64,000 nucleotides of DNA from Halomonas maura (GTDB taxonomy: Bacteria > Pseudomonadota > Gammaproteobacteria > Pseudomonadales > Halomonadaceae), in assembly GCF_030409305.1 (NCBI RefSeq), contig NZ_JAUFPQ010000017.1:380106-444105 (forward strand). The letters run 5' to 3'. Position 1 is the stretch's first letter. Each line of letters begins with the position of its first letter. The notes beneath the pieces were generated by a model that was given only the letters and a program-made list of their open reading frames with translations, had not been told where the DNA came from and searched no databases. The position numbers and the translations under genes are program-made. Below are positions 24,798 to 35,437 of this stretch, piece by piece.

Positions 24798-27563
24798 ATG
24801 ACCAACACCACCCTCACCCTCCCAAGCACCGGCCAGTCTCCCGGGCTGCGACTGGCCGCCTCGGCAGGCCTGCTGGTCTGGCTGAGTGGCTGTGCCGTGC
24901 TCCAGCAGCCCGACCCTCATGTCAGCGGCCCCGCCCCCGCCCAGTACGAGGACTGGTTCGACGGCGGCCAACCGCGCAACCTGCAATGGATGCACAAGAA
25001 CAAGGTGGAGAAGGCCAACCAGCTGATCGAGGCCGGCAAGCCCTTTGAAGCCATCGCCCAGATCGAGTCACTGATGCAGCAGGGCCTGCCCCAGGCCTAC
25101 TACGAGATGGGCAAGATCTACGATCAAGGCAAGGGCGTGGAACCCGACCCGGTGCGGGCGGCCAATCTCTATGCCGAGTCCATCAAGACGCCGTCCTACA
25201 TCCTCGGCAACGCCTCGCTGAACCTCGCCAAGCTGTACCGCGAGGGCGAGGGCGTCGAGCGCAACGACGTGCTGGCCTATCACCTGATCCAGCAGGCCAT
25301 GGACGAAGAGGTCGGCCCGCGGGCCGAGGTCGCGCTCGCCGAGCTTCTCGCCCGGGGCGGCGAAGGCGTCAATGCCGACCCGGCGCTGGCCGCCTCCTAC
25401 TACCGCAAGGCCGCCGAGGCCGGCAACGAGGAGGCCCTGCAGGCCCTCGCCGAGGGCCACCGCGCCGGGGGCTGGCTGCAGGCGGACCCGAGCCGCGCCG
25501 AGGACTACGCCCTGCGCTATGCCGAGATCCTGGAGCGCCGCGCCGGCAACGGCGACGTCGACGCCATGGCCAAGCTCGCCGGCATGTACACGGCGGACGG
25601 CCTGCTCGGCGACCAGCCGCAGCGTCGCATGGAGTGGCTGACCAAGGCCGCCAATGCCGGTGACTCCGATGCCCTGAGCCAGGCCGGACGTGCCCTGATG
25701 GAGGACGGCAACCCGCGCCAGGGCCTGACCATGCTCGAGCAGGCCGCCCAGAACGGCGATGTCGCGGCGATGGAGACCCTCGGCAAGGCGCTCCTCGAGG
25801 GCGAGGGCATTCCCGCGCGCCCCGACCAGGCCCAACACTGGCTGAGCGCCGCCATCGCCCAGGACTCGGTCGACGCCAAGGTCACCCTGGGCCGCGCCCT
25901 GCTGCACGGCGAGGGCCTGCCCTCCCACCCGCAGCGCGGCGTCGAACTGCTCAAGGAGGCCGCCGACCAGAACGATGGCCTGGCCCTGGCGCTGCTCGGC
26001 GACTACTACCTCGATGACACGACCGGGAGCAGCCAGCCGCTGGTCGCCCTCGACTACCTGAAGCGTGGCCACCAGCTGGGCCATCCCTACGCCACCCAGC
26101 AGTTGGGCGCGCTCTATCTGGAGGGACGCGGGGTGCCGGCGGACGGCCAGCAGGCCGCCACGCTGCTCAACGAGGCCGCCGACAAGGGACAGACCGCCGC
26201 CCTGCGCATGCTCGGCGAGGCCTATCTGGAGGGCGAGGTGCTGCCCTACCACCCGTCCCAGGCGGAGGAGCTGCTGACGCGGGCGGTGGAGAGCGGTGAC
26301 GTGTCCGCGAAGACGGCCCTCGGCGCGGGCTACCTCGAGGGCACCTTCAAGCAGCGGCAGCCCTCCCGCGGCGTGGCCCTGCTGGAACAAGCGGCCCGCG
26401 AGGGCGATGCCTACGCCATGGTGGTCCTGGGCCGCGCCTACCGCAAGGGCGAAGGCGTGCCCCAGGACCTGCGGACCGCCAAGGACTGGCTGACCCGGGC
26501 CCGGCAGGCCGGCCATCCGTCCGCCGAGGATGCCCTGGCACAGCTGCGCTACGACCAGGGCGACGCCGGCGACATCGAGGCACTGATCGAGGCCGCCGAG
26601 GCGGGCCACCCCGGCTCCATGGCGAGCCTGGGCGAGGCCTTCCTCACCGGCCGTGGCGTCCAGCAGAACCTGAGCCATGCGCGCGTCTGGCTGCAGCGGG
26701 CCGCACGCGAGGGACACCGGGGGGCAATGGCCGACCTGGGCCGCATGTACCTCAAGGGGCAGGGCGTCCGCCGCGACCCCACCAAGGGCGCCCAGTACCT
26801 TCAGCGTGCCGTCGCCTCCGGCCATGCCGGCGCCCGCGCCGACCTGGGTCAGGTCCTGATCTCCGGCAACGGCCTGCCCGCCGACCCCGAACGCGGCATC
26901 CGGCTCCTCGAGCAGGCCGCGGCCCAGGGCCACGGCGGGGCACGCCTCGACCTCGCCGAGGCGCTGCTCTCGGGCGAGCACGTCGCCCAGGACACCGAGC
27001 GCGGCCTGGAGCTCCTGACCAGCGGGGCCGAGGCCGGCGATGACTACGCCGCCCAGTTGCTGGGCGAGGCCTACCTGGAAGGCAAGGGCGTGGCCGTCGA
27101 CCCGGCGCAGGCCAAGAAGTGGCTCGGCCAGGCCAGCGACGCGGGCAACCTCTCGGCCCAGACCCTGCTCGGCACGGCCCTGGTCCGCGGCGGGGGAGGC
27201 ATGACGCCCGATGTCGCGCGCGGTCGTCGGCTCCTCGAGCAGGCCGCCGAGCAGGGCCACTCCGGCGCCCAGGCCACCCTGGGACGCGAACTGCTGCGAG
27301 GCGAACACCTGGAGCTCGACACCCGCCAGGGGGCCGACTTCCTGCTGTCCGCCGCCCGCCAGGGCCACGAGACTGCCCGCCTGGCGCTGGCCAAGGCCTA
27401 TCTCACGGCCAACGGCCTGGAGAACGCCAACCGCGAGCAGGCCCTGCTGTGGCTCGACAAGGTCATGGAAGGCAACAGCGACATGGCCGTACAGACGCTG
27501 CACGACCTGCTGTCCGACGAGGACGCCATGGACGCCCTGCAGCAGGCCTCCGCCCAGAGCTGA
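24798..27563 (+). CDS. AlgK-like outer-membrane lipoprotein with about 22 Sel1 repeats
   Basis: Lipoprotein of 921 residues. The signal sequence ends in the lipobox LSGC (Cys at residue 32), and the mature chain is an almost unbroken array of about 22 Sel1/TPR-like repeats of roughly 36 residues with the pattern A..LG..Y..G.G....P..A...L..AA..G. Pseudomonas AlgK has the same location in its operon and helps assemble the AlgE pore, but is only about 475 residues long, half this length. The extra repeats could build a longer periplasmic scaffold for a system that encodes no AlgX or AlgE here. I start at the ATG for MTNTTLTLPS; a GTG overlapping the PL5 stop is an alternative. Last gene of the operon. 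Confidence 0.88.
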   Translation: MTNTTLTLPSTGQSPGLRLAASAGLLVWLSGCAVLQQPDPHVSGPAPAQYEDWFDGGQPRNLQWMHKNKVEKANQLIEAGKPFEAIAQIESLMQQGLPQAYYEMGKIYDQGKGVEPDPVRAANLYAESIKTPSYILGNASLNLAKLYREGEGVERNDVLAYHLIQQAMDEEVGPRAEVALAELLARGGEGVNADPALAASYYRKAAEAGNEEALQALAEGHRAGGWLQADPSRAEDYALRYAEILERRAGNGDVDAMAKLAGMYTADGLLGDQPQRRMEWLTKAANAGDSDALSQAGRALMEDGNPRQGLTMLEQAAQNGDVAAMETLGKALLEGEGIPARPDQAQHWLSAAIAQDSVDAKVTLGRALLHGEGLPSHPQRGVELLKEAADQNDGLALALLGDYYLDDTTGSSQPLVALDYLKRGHQLGHPYATQQLGALYLEGRGVPADGQQAATLLNEAADKGQTAALRMLGEAYLEGEVLPYHPSQAEELLTRAVESGDVSAKTALGAGYLEGTFKQRQPSRGVALLEQAAREGDAYAMVVLGRAYRKGEGVPQDLRTAKDWLTRARQAGHPSAEDALAQLRYDQGDAGDIEALIEAAEAGHPGSMASLGEAFLTGRGVQQNLSHARVWLQRAAREGHRGAMADLGRMYLKGQGVRRDPTKGAQYLQRAVASGHAGARADLGQVLISGNGLPADPERGIRLLEQAAAQGHGGARLDLAEALLSGEHVAQDTERGLELLTSGAEAGDDYAAQLLGEAYLEGKGVAVDPAQAKKWLGQASDAGNLSAQTLLGTALVRGGGGMTPDVARGRRLLEQAAEQGHSGAQATLGRELLRGEHLELDTRQGADFLLSAARQGHETARLALAKAYLTANGLENANREQALLWLDKVMEGNSDMAVQTLHDLLSDEDAMDALQQASAQS

Positions 27564-27567
27564 ACCC

Positions 27568-27632
27568 GGGGGAGCCTCGCTCCCCCTCCCCGCCACAACG
27601 CAACAGGCCGGCAGTTACCTGCCGGCCTGTTG
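27568..27632. terminator. Paired hairpins ending the exopolysaccharide operon and purA
   Basis: Two adjacent stems lie between convergent genes: GGGGGAGC/GCTCCCCC around CTC at 27568-27586, and a perfect 14-bp stem CAACAGGCCGGCAG/CTGCCGGCCTGTTG around TTAC at 27601-27632. The second is followed by TCGTCT on the plus strand and GCGTTG on the minus strand. Confidence 0.75.
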
Positions 27633-27655
27633 TCGTCTGGGCTCGGGCGGTCGGC

Positions 27656-30218
<2,563 letters not shown>

Positions 30219-30314
30219 GTCGTTCTTCCTGCAAGACGGTGATTGGCCTTCGGCAAGCCTCGCGGCATGACGTGGCAGGGACGCCGGAGAGGGATTGCCG
30301 GGAGTGGAGAGGCC

Positions 30315-30340
30315 ACAAAAAAACCGGGCCACGCCCGGTT
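30315..30340 (-). terminator. Rho-independent terminator of the hfl operon
   Basis: On the minus strand AACCGGGC, loop and GCCCGGTT form an 8-bp stem followed directly by a run of T residues. It lies between hflC and hisZ, so purA-hisZ should have its own promoter in the next 95 bp, where I see no clear candidate. Confidence 0.9.
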
Positions 30341-30408
30341 ACAGGAGTCTATCACGTTTGGGGGCGGGATGAACCCCATGGGGGCGGCACGGGCCGCCCC
30401 CATGGCCG

Positions 30409-31293
30409 TCACTCGTCGGACTGGGGCATGGGACTCTTGAGGTACTGGAAGAAGTCGCTGGAGGGATCCAGCACCAGCATGTTGCCGTCGCCCTGGAAGC
30501 TCGACCGGTAGCCCTCGAGGCTGCGCCAGAAGGAGAAGAACTCCTCGTCCTTGCCGTAGGCCTCGGAGAAGATCGCCGCCGCCTCGGCGTCGCCCTCGCC
30601 GCGCAGGGTCTGGGAGCGCTCGTTGGCCTGGGCCAGCAGCACCTGCCGGCGACGGTCGGCGTTGGCGCGGATGCGTTCGGCCTCTTCCTGCCCCTGGGCG
30701 CGCCACTCGCGGGCCTCCCGCTCGCGTTCGGAGCGCATGCGGTCATAGACCGCCGAGGAGACGTCCTCGGGCAGGTCGATGCGCTTGACGCGGATATCGA
30801 GGATGGCCACGCCGAGTTCCTCGCGCATCAGCTCATCGAGATCCCGGGTGGGCCCGGTCATCAGCTCATCGCGCTTCTCGGAGATGATCTGCTGCAGGTT
30901 CAGGCGACCGAACTCGTTACGCAGGCTCTCGTCGACCCGCGGCTGGATCAGCCGCACCGCCTGCAGCTCGTCACCGGCCGTGGCCTCGTAGTAGCGGGTC
31001 GGATTGACCACCTGCCACTTGACGTAGGAGTCGACGATCACCGCCTTCTGCTCGAGGGTCAGGTAGCGGCTGGCATCGGTGTCCAGGGTCAGCACCCGGG
31101 TATCGAACTTGCGGATCGTCTGGGTGATCGGGATCTTGACGTGCAGCCCCGGCTGGATGTTCTCCTCGATCACCTCGCCGAAGCGCAGCTTCACCGCCCG
31201 TTCGGTCTCGTCGACCACGTAGAGGCTGTTGCTGGCCAGCCAGGCCGCGGCGGCCAGGCCGCCGACGATGAGCAGGGATCGGTTGTTGATCAT
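30409..31293 (-). CDS. hflC: HflC, modulator of the FtsH protease
   Basis: Inner-membrane SPFH/prohibitin-family protein of 294 residues with one N-terminal helix (about 5-24) and a large periplasmic part. The core VVDETERAVKLRFGEV...PGLHVKIP is typical, as is the long charged helix RMRSEREREAREWRAQGQEEAERIRANADRR that drives assembly. HflC and HflK alternate in a large cage around FtsH and restrain its activity. It starts 2 bp after hflK, so the pair is translated together. Length and order match E. coli. Confidence 0.97.
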   Translation of the reverse strand: MINNRSLLIVGGLAAAAWLASNSLYVVDETERAVKLRFGEVIEENIQPGLHVKIPITQTIRKFDTRVLTLDTDASRYLTLEQKAVIVDSYVKWQVVNPTRYYEATAGDELQAVRLIQPRVDESLRNEFGRLNLQQIISEKRDELMTGPTRDLDELMREELGVAILDIRVKRIDLPEDVSSAVYDRMRSEREREAREWRAQGQEEAERIRANADRRRQVLLAQANERSQTLRGEGDAEAAAIFSEAYGKDEEFFSFWRSLEGYRSSFQGDGNMLVLDPSSDFFQYLKSPMPQSDE

Positions 31294-31295
31294 GA

Positions 31296-32513
31296 TTAAC
31301 GGCCCTCCCTGCGGATTCCGTTGCTGCTGGAGTTGCGGTTGCCGCTGTCGGCGGACGACTGGCTGCCGCGCAGGTACTCGAGGATCTGGGGATCCAGCGA
31401 CTCCGAGTCGTCGCTACCCTGGCTCGCGGTGCCGGTGACACCACGACGCAGGCGGTCCATCGGCAGCACCATCAGCGGGCCCTCGTTGTTCACATCCACC
31501 ATGACCTTGGACGTCTCGCCATAGACCTCGGAAATGGTGTCGAGGTAGAGGCGTTCGCGCATGATCGCCGGGGCGTTCAGGTACTGGGTCAGCAGCGCGT
31601 TGAAGCGGTTGGCCTGCCCGCGGGCCTCGGCCACCACCGACTCGCGATAGCCCTGGCCCTGCTCGACGATCCGCTGGGCCTGGCCCTGGGCGGCCGGGAT
31701 CACGGCGTTGGCATAGGCCATGGCCTGGTTGATGGTGCGCTGGCGGTCCTCACGGGCGCGAATGACGTCGTCGAAGGCGTCCTGGACCGCGTCGGGCGGC
31801 GAGGTGGACTCGACGTTCAGCGTCTGCAGGCGGATGCCGGTGCCGTAGCTGTCCAGGTAGGACTGCAACCGGCTGGCCACCGCGGTGCCGAGGATCTCGC
31901 GGCCGGAGGTCAGGATGTCGATCATGTCGGTACCGCCGACCACGTGACGCAGGGCGGAGTCCAGGGCGTTCTCGAGGGAGAGCTCGGGGTCGCGCACGTT
32001 GAGCACATAGCCGCGAGGATCGGCGACCTGGTACTGCGCCGACATTTCCACGGAGACGATGTTCTCGTCCTGGGTCAGCATCGACTGGGTCTGAGTGATC
32101 GAGCGCACCCGGGTCACGTTGACCATCCGCACGTCATCGATCAGCGGCGGGTTCCACTGCAGGCCCGGGGTCACCACTTCCTGGAACTTGCCGAAGCGCA
32201 GCACCACGCCACGCTCGGACTGATCGACCAGATAGAAGCCGGAGGCCGCCCAGATGGCCAGGGCCACGATCAGCAGCAGCCCCGGCAGGGCGAAGGCGTT
32301 GCGCGGCTTGCCGCCGCCCGACCCGCCGCCGCCGCGCTTGCCGCGCCCGCCCAGCATGCTGTTGAGCTTGTCCTGAAACTTCTTCAGGGCCTCGTCGAGG
32401 TCGGGGGGCCCCTGGTTGCCACCGCCCTTGCCTCCACCGCCGTTGCCGCCACGGCGCCCTCCCCCGCTCCAGGGGTCGTGCTGGTTGCCGCCACCGGGCT
32501 CATTCCAGGCCAT
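31296..32513 (-). CDS. hflK: HflK, modulator of the FtsH protease
   Basis: Membrane SPFH protein of 405 residues. A Gly/Asn-rich cytoplasmic N-terminus (residues 1-70, with repeated GGG) is followed by one helix (about 73-93) and the SPFH domain with YLVDQSERGVVLRFGKFQEVVTPGLQW. The helical region REDRQRTINQAMAYANAVIPAAQGQAQRIVEQGQ follows. The C-terminal tail of about 40 residues is Ser/Asn-rich and disordered. HflK partners HflC. The gene is separated from hflX by 119 bp that contain a GC-rich hairpin, so expression relative to hflX may be tuned there. Confidence 0.97.
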   Translation of the reverse strand: MAWNEPGGGNQHDPWSGGGRRGGNGGGGKGGGNQGPPDLDEALKKFQDKLNSMLGGRGKRGGGGSGGGKPRNAFALPGLLLIVALAIWAASGFYLVDQSERGVVLRFGKFQEVVTPGLQWNPPLIDDVRMVNVTRVRSITQTQSMLTQDENIVSVEMSAQYQVADPRGYVLNVRDPELSLENALDSALRHVVGGTDMIDILTSGREILGTAVASRLQSYLDSYGTGIRLQTLNVESTSPPDAVQDAFDDVIRAREDRQRTINQAMAYANAVIPAAQGQAQRIVEQGQGYRESVVAEARGQANRFNALLTQYLNAPAIMRERLYLDTISEVYGETSKVMVDVNNEGPLMVLPMDRLRRGVTGTASQGSDDSESLDPQILEYLRGSQSSADSGNRNSSSNGIRREGR

Positions 32514-32586
32514 ACGTCGTCTCCACTATGCGTTGCGTTCCACCGCACCGGGTCCTCGGGCGATGGGCATCGGTTGCGATCCTTGT

Positions 32587-32622
32587 GGCGCCGGCCGCTG
32601 CCTGGCGGCACCGGCCGGCGCC
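32587..32622 (-). terminator. GC-rich hairpin between hflX and hflK
   Basis: GGCGCCGGCCG and CGGCCGGCGCC form an 11-bp stem with a 14-nt loop. No T-run follows in the minus direction (ACAAGG), so this is more likely a processing or attenuating stem than a full terminator. Confidence 0.4.
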
Positions 32623-32632
32623 CGAAGGCGAC

Positions 32633-33949
32633 TCATTGTTCCCATACGGGGCGATCCTGCAGCGCCACGGGCAGGTAGTCGTCGGCCCGCTCGCCGAGGC
32701 GTGCCATCAGCTGCAGGAAGTCACGCCGCGGCAGACGGACCTCCAGCAGGGTGCGTCCCTGGTCGTCGAAGCGTTCCTCGCGCACCGCTCCCAGCTCGTG
32801 CAGCCCGGCGCGCAGCCTGCCCTGCTCCGGGGCCAGGGTGACGTCGAAGTCGATGATATCGTCGGCCAGGCACTCGGAGAGCGCCTGTTCGAGCAGCTCG
32901 AGCCCCCGGTCCTGCCGGGCGGAGAGCCACACCACCTCGGGGCGTCCCTCGCCGTCGCGCTCGATGCGCGGGGCGCTGTCGAGCAGGTCGATCTTGTTCA
33001 TCACCTTGAGGGTCGGCACGTCCAGGGCGCCGATCTCGTCCAGCACGCCTTCCACCTGATCGACGTTGAGTTCGCGGTCCGGGTCGGCCGCGTCGATCAC
33101 GTGGACCAGCAGGCTCGCCTCGGCGGCTTCCTGGAGGGTGGCCTGAAAGGCCTCCACCAGCTTGTGGGGCAGGTGCCGGATGAAGCCCACGGTGTCGGCC
33201 AGCACCACCGGCCCGACGTCCTCGACCTCCAGGCGCCGCAGCGTCGGGTCGAGGGTAGCGAAGAGCTGGTCGGCCGCATAGACCCTCGAGGCGGTCAGGG
33301 CGTTGAACAGCGTCGACTTGCCGGCGTTGGTGTAGCCGACCAGGGAGACGCTGGGAATCTCGGCCCGGGAACGCGCCCGACGGTTCTGGCTGCGCTGGCT
33401 GCGCACCTTGTCGAGGCGCTTGTGGATCGCCTTGATGCGGCCGCGCAGCAGCCGTCGGTCGGTCTCGAGCTGGGTTTCCCCCGGCCCGCGCAGGCCGATG
33501 CCGCCCTTCTGCCGCTCCAGGTGGGTCCAGCCGCGCACCAGCCGGGTCGACATGTACTCCAGCTGGGCCAGCTCCACCTGCAGCTTGCCCTCGTGGGTCC
33601 GCGCCCGCTGGGCGAAGATATCGAGGATCAGCCCGGTACGATCGAGCACGCGACACTTGAGCGACTGCTCGAGGTTGCGCTCCTGGGAGGGGCTCAGGGC
33701 ATGGTTGAAGATCACCAGCTCGGCATCATGGACCGCCAGGGCCTCACGGAGCTCCTCGACCTTGCCCGAGCCGATGAAGGACCGCGGGTCGGGCCGCCCG
33801 CGGCTGCCGCTGAGCAGAGTGGCCGGCTCCGCGCCGGCCGAGCGCACGAGTTCGAGGAACTCACCGGGGTCCTCGCGCTCATGCTCGTCCTGGAAGTCGA
33901 CATGGACGAGTACCGCCGTCTCGCCGGCGTCGGGTCGTTCGAAAAACAA
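32633..33949 (-). CDS. hflX: Ribosome-associated GTPase HflX
   Basis: GTPase of 438 residues that binds the 50S subunit and splits stalled or heat-damaged ribosomes. The N-terminal domain has the HflX signature KLQVELAQLEYMSTRLVRGW and GGIGLRGPGETQLETDRR; the G domain has GYTNAGKST, DTVGFIRHLP and NKID. Alignment with E. coli HflX fixes the start at MFFERPDAGE, where the codon is TTG. A TGAGG overlapping the hfq stop lies 6 bp before it, which supports TTG as the true start and makes translation coupled to hfq. The stop of hfq is only 8 bp upstream. Confidence 0.96.
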   Translation of the reverse strand: MFFERPDAGETAVLVHVDFQDEHEREDPGEFLELVRSAGAEPATLLSGSRGRPDPRSFIGSGKVEELREALAVHDAELVIFNHALSPSQERNLEQSLKCRVLDRTGLILDIFAQRARTHEGKLQVELAQLEYMSTRLVRGWTHLERQKGGIGLRGPGETQLETDRRLLRGRIKAIHKRLDKVRSQRSQNRRARSRAEIPSVSLVGYTNAGKSTLFNALTASRVYAADQLFATLDPTLRRLEVEDVGPVVLADTVGFIRHLPHKLVEAFQATLQEAAEASLLVHVIDAADPDRELNVDQVEGVLDEIGALDVPTLKVMNKIDLLDSAPRIERDGEGRPEVVWLSARQDRGLELLEQALSECLADDIIDFDVTLAPEQGRLRAGLHELGAVREERFDDQGRTLLEVRLPRRDFLQLMARLGERADDYLPVALQDRPVWEQ

Positions 33950-33957
33950 TCAGTACC

Positions 33958-34209
33958 TCACGCGTTGCTGTCCGACGGCGCCGGGGCGTCAGGGGCCGGC
34001 AGGCGCACGTTGCGCGACGGCACGACCGTGGAGATGGCATGCTTGTAGACCATCTGGCTGACGGTGTTGCGCAGCAGGATGACGAACTGGTCGAAGGATT
34101 CGATCTGTCCCTGCAACTTGATGCCATTGACCAGGAAGATCGATACCGGAATGCGCTCCTTGCGCAGGATGTTCAGGTACGGGTCTTGAAGGGACTGCCC
34201 TTTGGACAT
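33958..34209 (-). CDS. hfq: RNA chaperone Hfq
   Basis: Sm-like hexameric RNA chaperone of 83 residues that pairs small RNAs with mRNAs. The Sm1 core [28 protein letters not shown] and the Sm2 motif [12 protein letters not shown] are essentially invariant with E. coli. The C-terminal tail is short (about 15 residues, Pro/Asp-rich), as in Pseudomonas and unlike the longer tail of E. coli. A GGAGAG site precedes the ATG. Between miaA and hfq there are 119 bp with an AT-rich patch (AAAAAATACTAT on the minus strand) that could hold a promoter. Confidence 0.98.
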   Translation of the reverse strand: MSKGQSLQDPYLNILRKERIPVSIFLVNGIKLQGQIESFDQFVILLRNTVSQMVYKHAISTVVPSRNVRLPAPDAPAPSDSNA

Positions 34210-34328
34210 GTTGCTCTCCGTGAATTGTCTCTGGGATGGATAGTATTTTTTGGTGCTCGCCCCCGGAGGGACGACACGGATTGACCGACGGGCCCGTTCA
34301 AACGGCCACTCGAAACGCTCATCTTACG

Positions 34329-35282
34329 CTAACTACCGAATTCGCGCACCAGTTTCAGGACCTCGCCGAGGGGATCGGCACCCAGGCTGTCGACCCGGCA
34401 CAGCCCGGGCCAGCGCCGCATCCAGGTCAGCTGTCGCTTGGCCAGCTGACGGGTGGCGACGATGCCACGGTGGCGGAACGTCTCCCGGTCGACGCGGCCC
34501 TCCAGGTACGCCCACCCCTGACGATAGCCCACGCTCTTCATCGATGGCAGCCGCGGGTGCAGATCACCGCGGGCCCGGAGGCCCGCCAGCTCGTCGAGGA
34601 AGCCCGCCGCGAGCATGGCATCGAAGCGCCGTGCGATACGCTCATGCAACACGCCTCGATCGCCAGGGGCGAGCCCTATCGACAGCGTGCGCCAGGGAAA
34701 GGTTTCCGGGCACTGCGCCTCCCAGAGTTCGGTGAGCGATCGGCCACTGACGCGATAGACCTCGAGGGCCCGCATCAGGCGCTGGGGATCGTTGGGGTGG
34801 ATCCGCGCGGCGGCGGCCGGGTCGACCCGGGCCAGCTCCGCGTGGAGGCCGGCCAGGCCGAGGTGCTCGGCGTGGCGTTCCAGTTCGGCGCGCACGGCCG
34901 GATCCGCCGAGGGCAGGTTGGCCACGCCCTGCTGGAGCCGCTGGAAGTACATCATGGTGCCCCCCACCAGCAGCGGCACCCGGCCGGCGGCGGTGATGGC
35001 CGACATCTCGCGGCGGGCGTCCTCGCGGAACTCCGCCGCCGAGTAGGGCTCGGCCGGGTCACGGATGTCGATCAATCGGTGTGGGGCCCGGGCCAGCTCC
35101 TCCGCGGACGGCTTGGCGCTGCCGATGTCCATGCCGCGATAGACCATCGCCGAGTCGACGCTGATCAGCTCGCAGCCCAGCCGCTCGTGCAAGGCGATGG
35201 CGAGATCGGTCTTGCCGGTGGCGGTGGGGCCCATCAGGAAGATGGCGGGGGGGCGGGTGTCGGACATGGGCTGTTCGGGCAT
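34329..35282 (-). CDS. miaA: tRNA dimethylallyltransferase
   Basis: Cytoplasmic enzyme of 317 residues that transfers the dimethylallyl group to A37 of tRNAs reading UNN codons. The P-loop [11 protein letters not shown], the [17 protein letters not shown] motif, and [15 protein letters not shown] are present; [14 protein letters not shown] near the C-terminus binds the tRNA. I take the ATG for [10 protein letters not shown], with AAGAGA just upstream; MSDTR five codons later is possible, and an upstream frame adds 29 residues without support. It lies downstream of mutL in the usual order. Confidence 0.96.
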   Translation of the reverse strand: MPEQPMSDTRPPAIFLMGPTATGKTDLAIALHERLGCELISVDSAMVYRGMDIGSAKPSAEELARAPHRLIDIRDPAEPYSAAEFREDARREMSAITAAGRVPLLVGGTMMYFQRLQQGVANLPSADPAVRAELERHAEHLGLAGLHAELARVDPAAAARIHPNDPQRLMRALEVYRVSGRSLTELWEAQCPETFPWRTLSIGLAPGDRGVLHERIARRFDAMLAAGFLDELAGLRARGDLHPRLPSMKSVGYRQGWAYLEGRVDRETFRHRGIVATRQLAKRQLTWMRRWPGLCRVDSLGADPLGEVLKLVREFGS

Positions 35283-35334
35283 TCTCTTGGCTTGTCGATG
35301 AGAAGCTGACCCGGTGGCAGACCTGCGAGGAGGC

Positions 35335-35378
35335 GCTGTGAACCCGTCCCTGGGCGCTACCGACGCCATCCTTGGCGT
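35335..35378. repeat. Bipartite hairpin repeat, copy 1
   Basis: The 25-bp unit at 35335-35359, containing CCCGTCCCTGGG, is identical to 47055-47079. It is followed by a second hairpin, ACGCC and GGCGT around ATCCTT (35363-35378). It lies between mutL and miaA. Confidence 0.75.
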
Positions 35379-35437
35379 AGGACCTCCTCTTCGGTCTGCC
35401 CCCGGCGCTTCTCGCCACTCGGGTGGCAGTTTGTCGT

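Noticed and set aside
24798..27563. Repeated sequence in the AlgK-like gene as a possible CRISPR or satellite.
   Set aside because: The roughly 108-bp periodicity is that of Sel1 repeats at protein level; the DNA units are strongly diverged.
25068..27596. A very long open frame antisense to the AlgK-like gene.
   Set aside because: It mirrors the Sel1 repeats in the opposite strand and arises from high GC at third positions; the sense gene has signal, lipobox and repeats.
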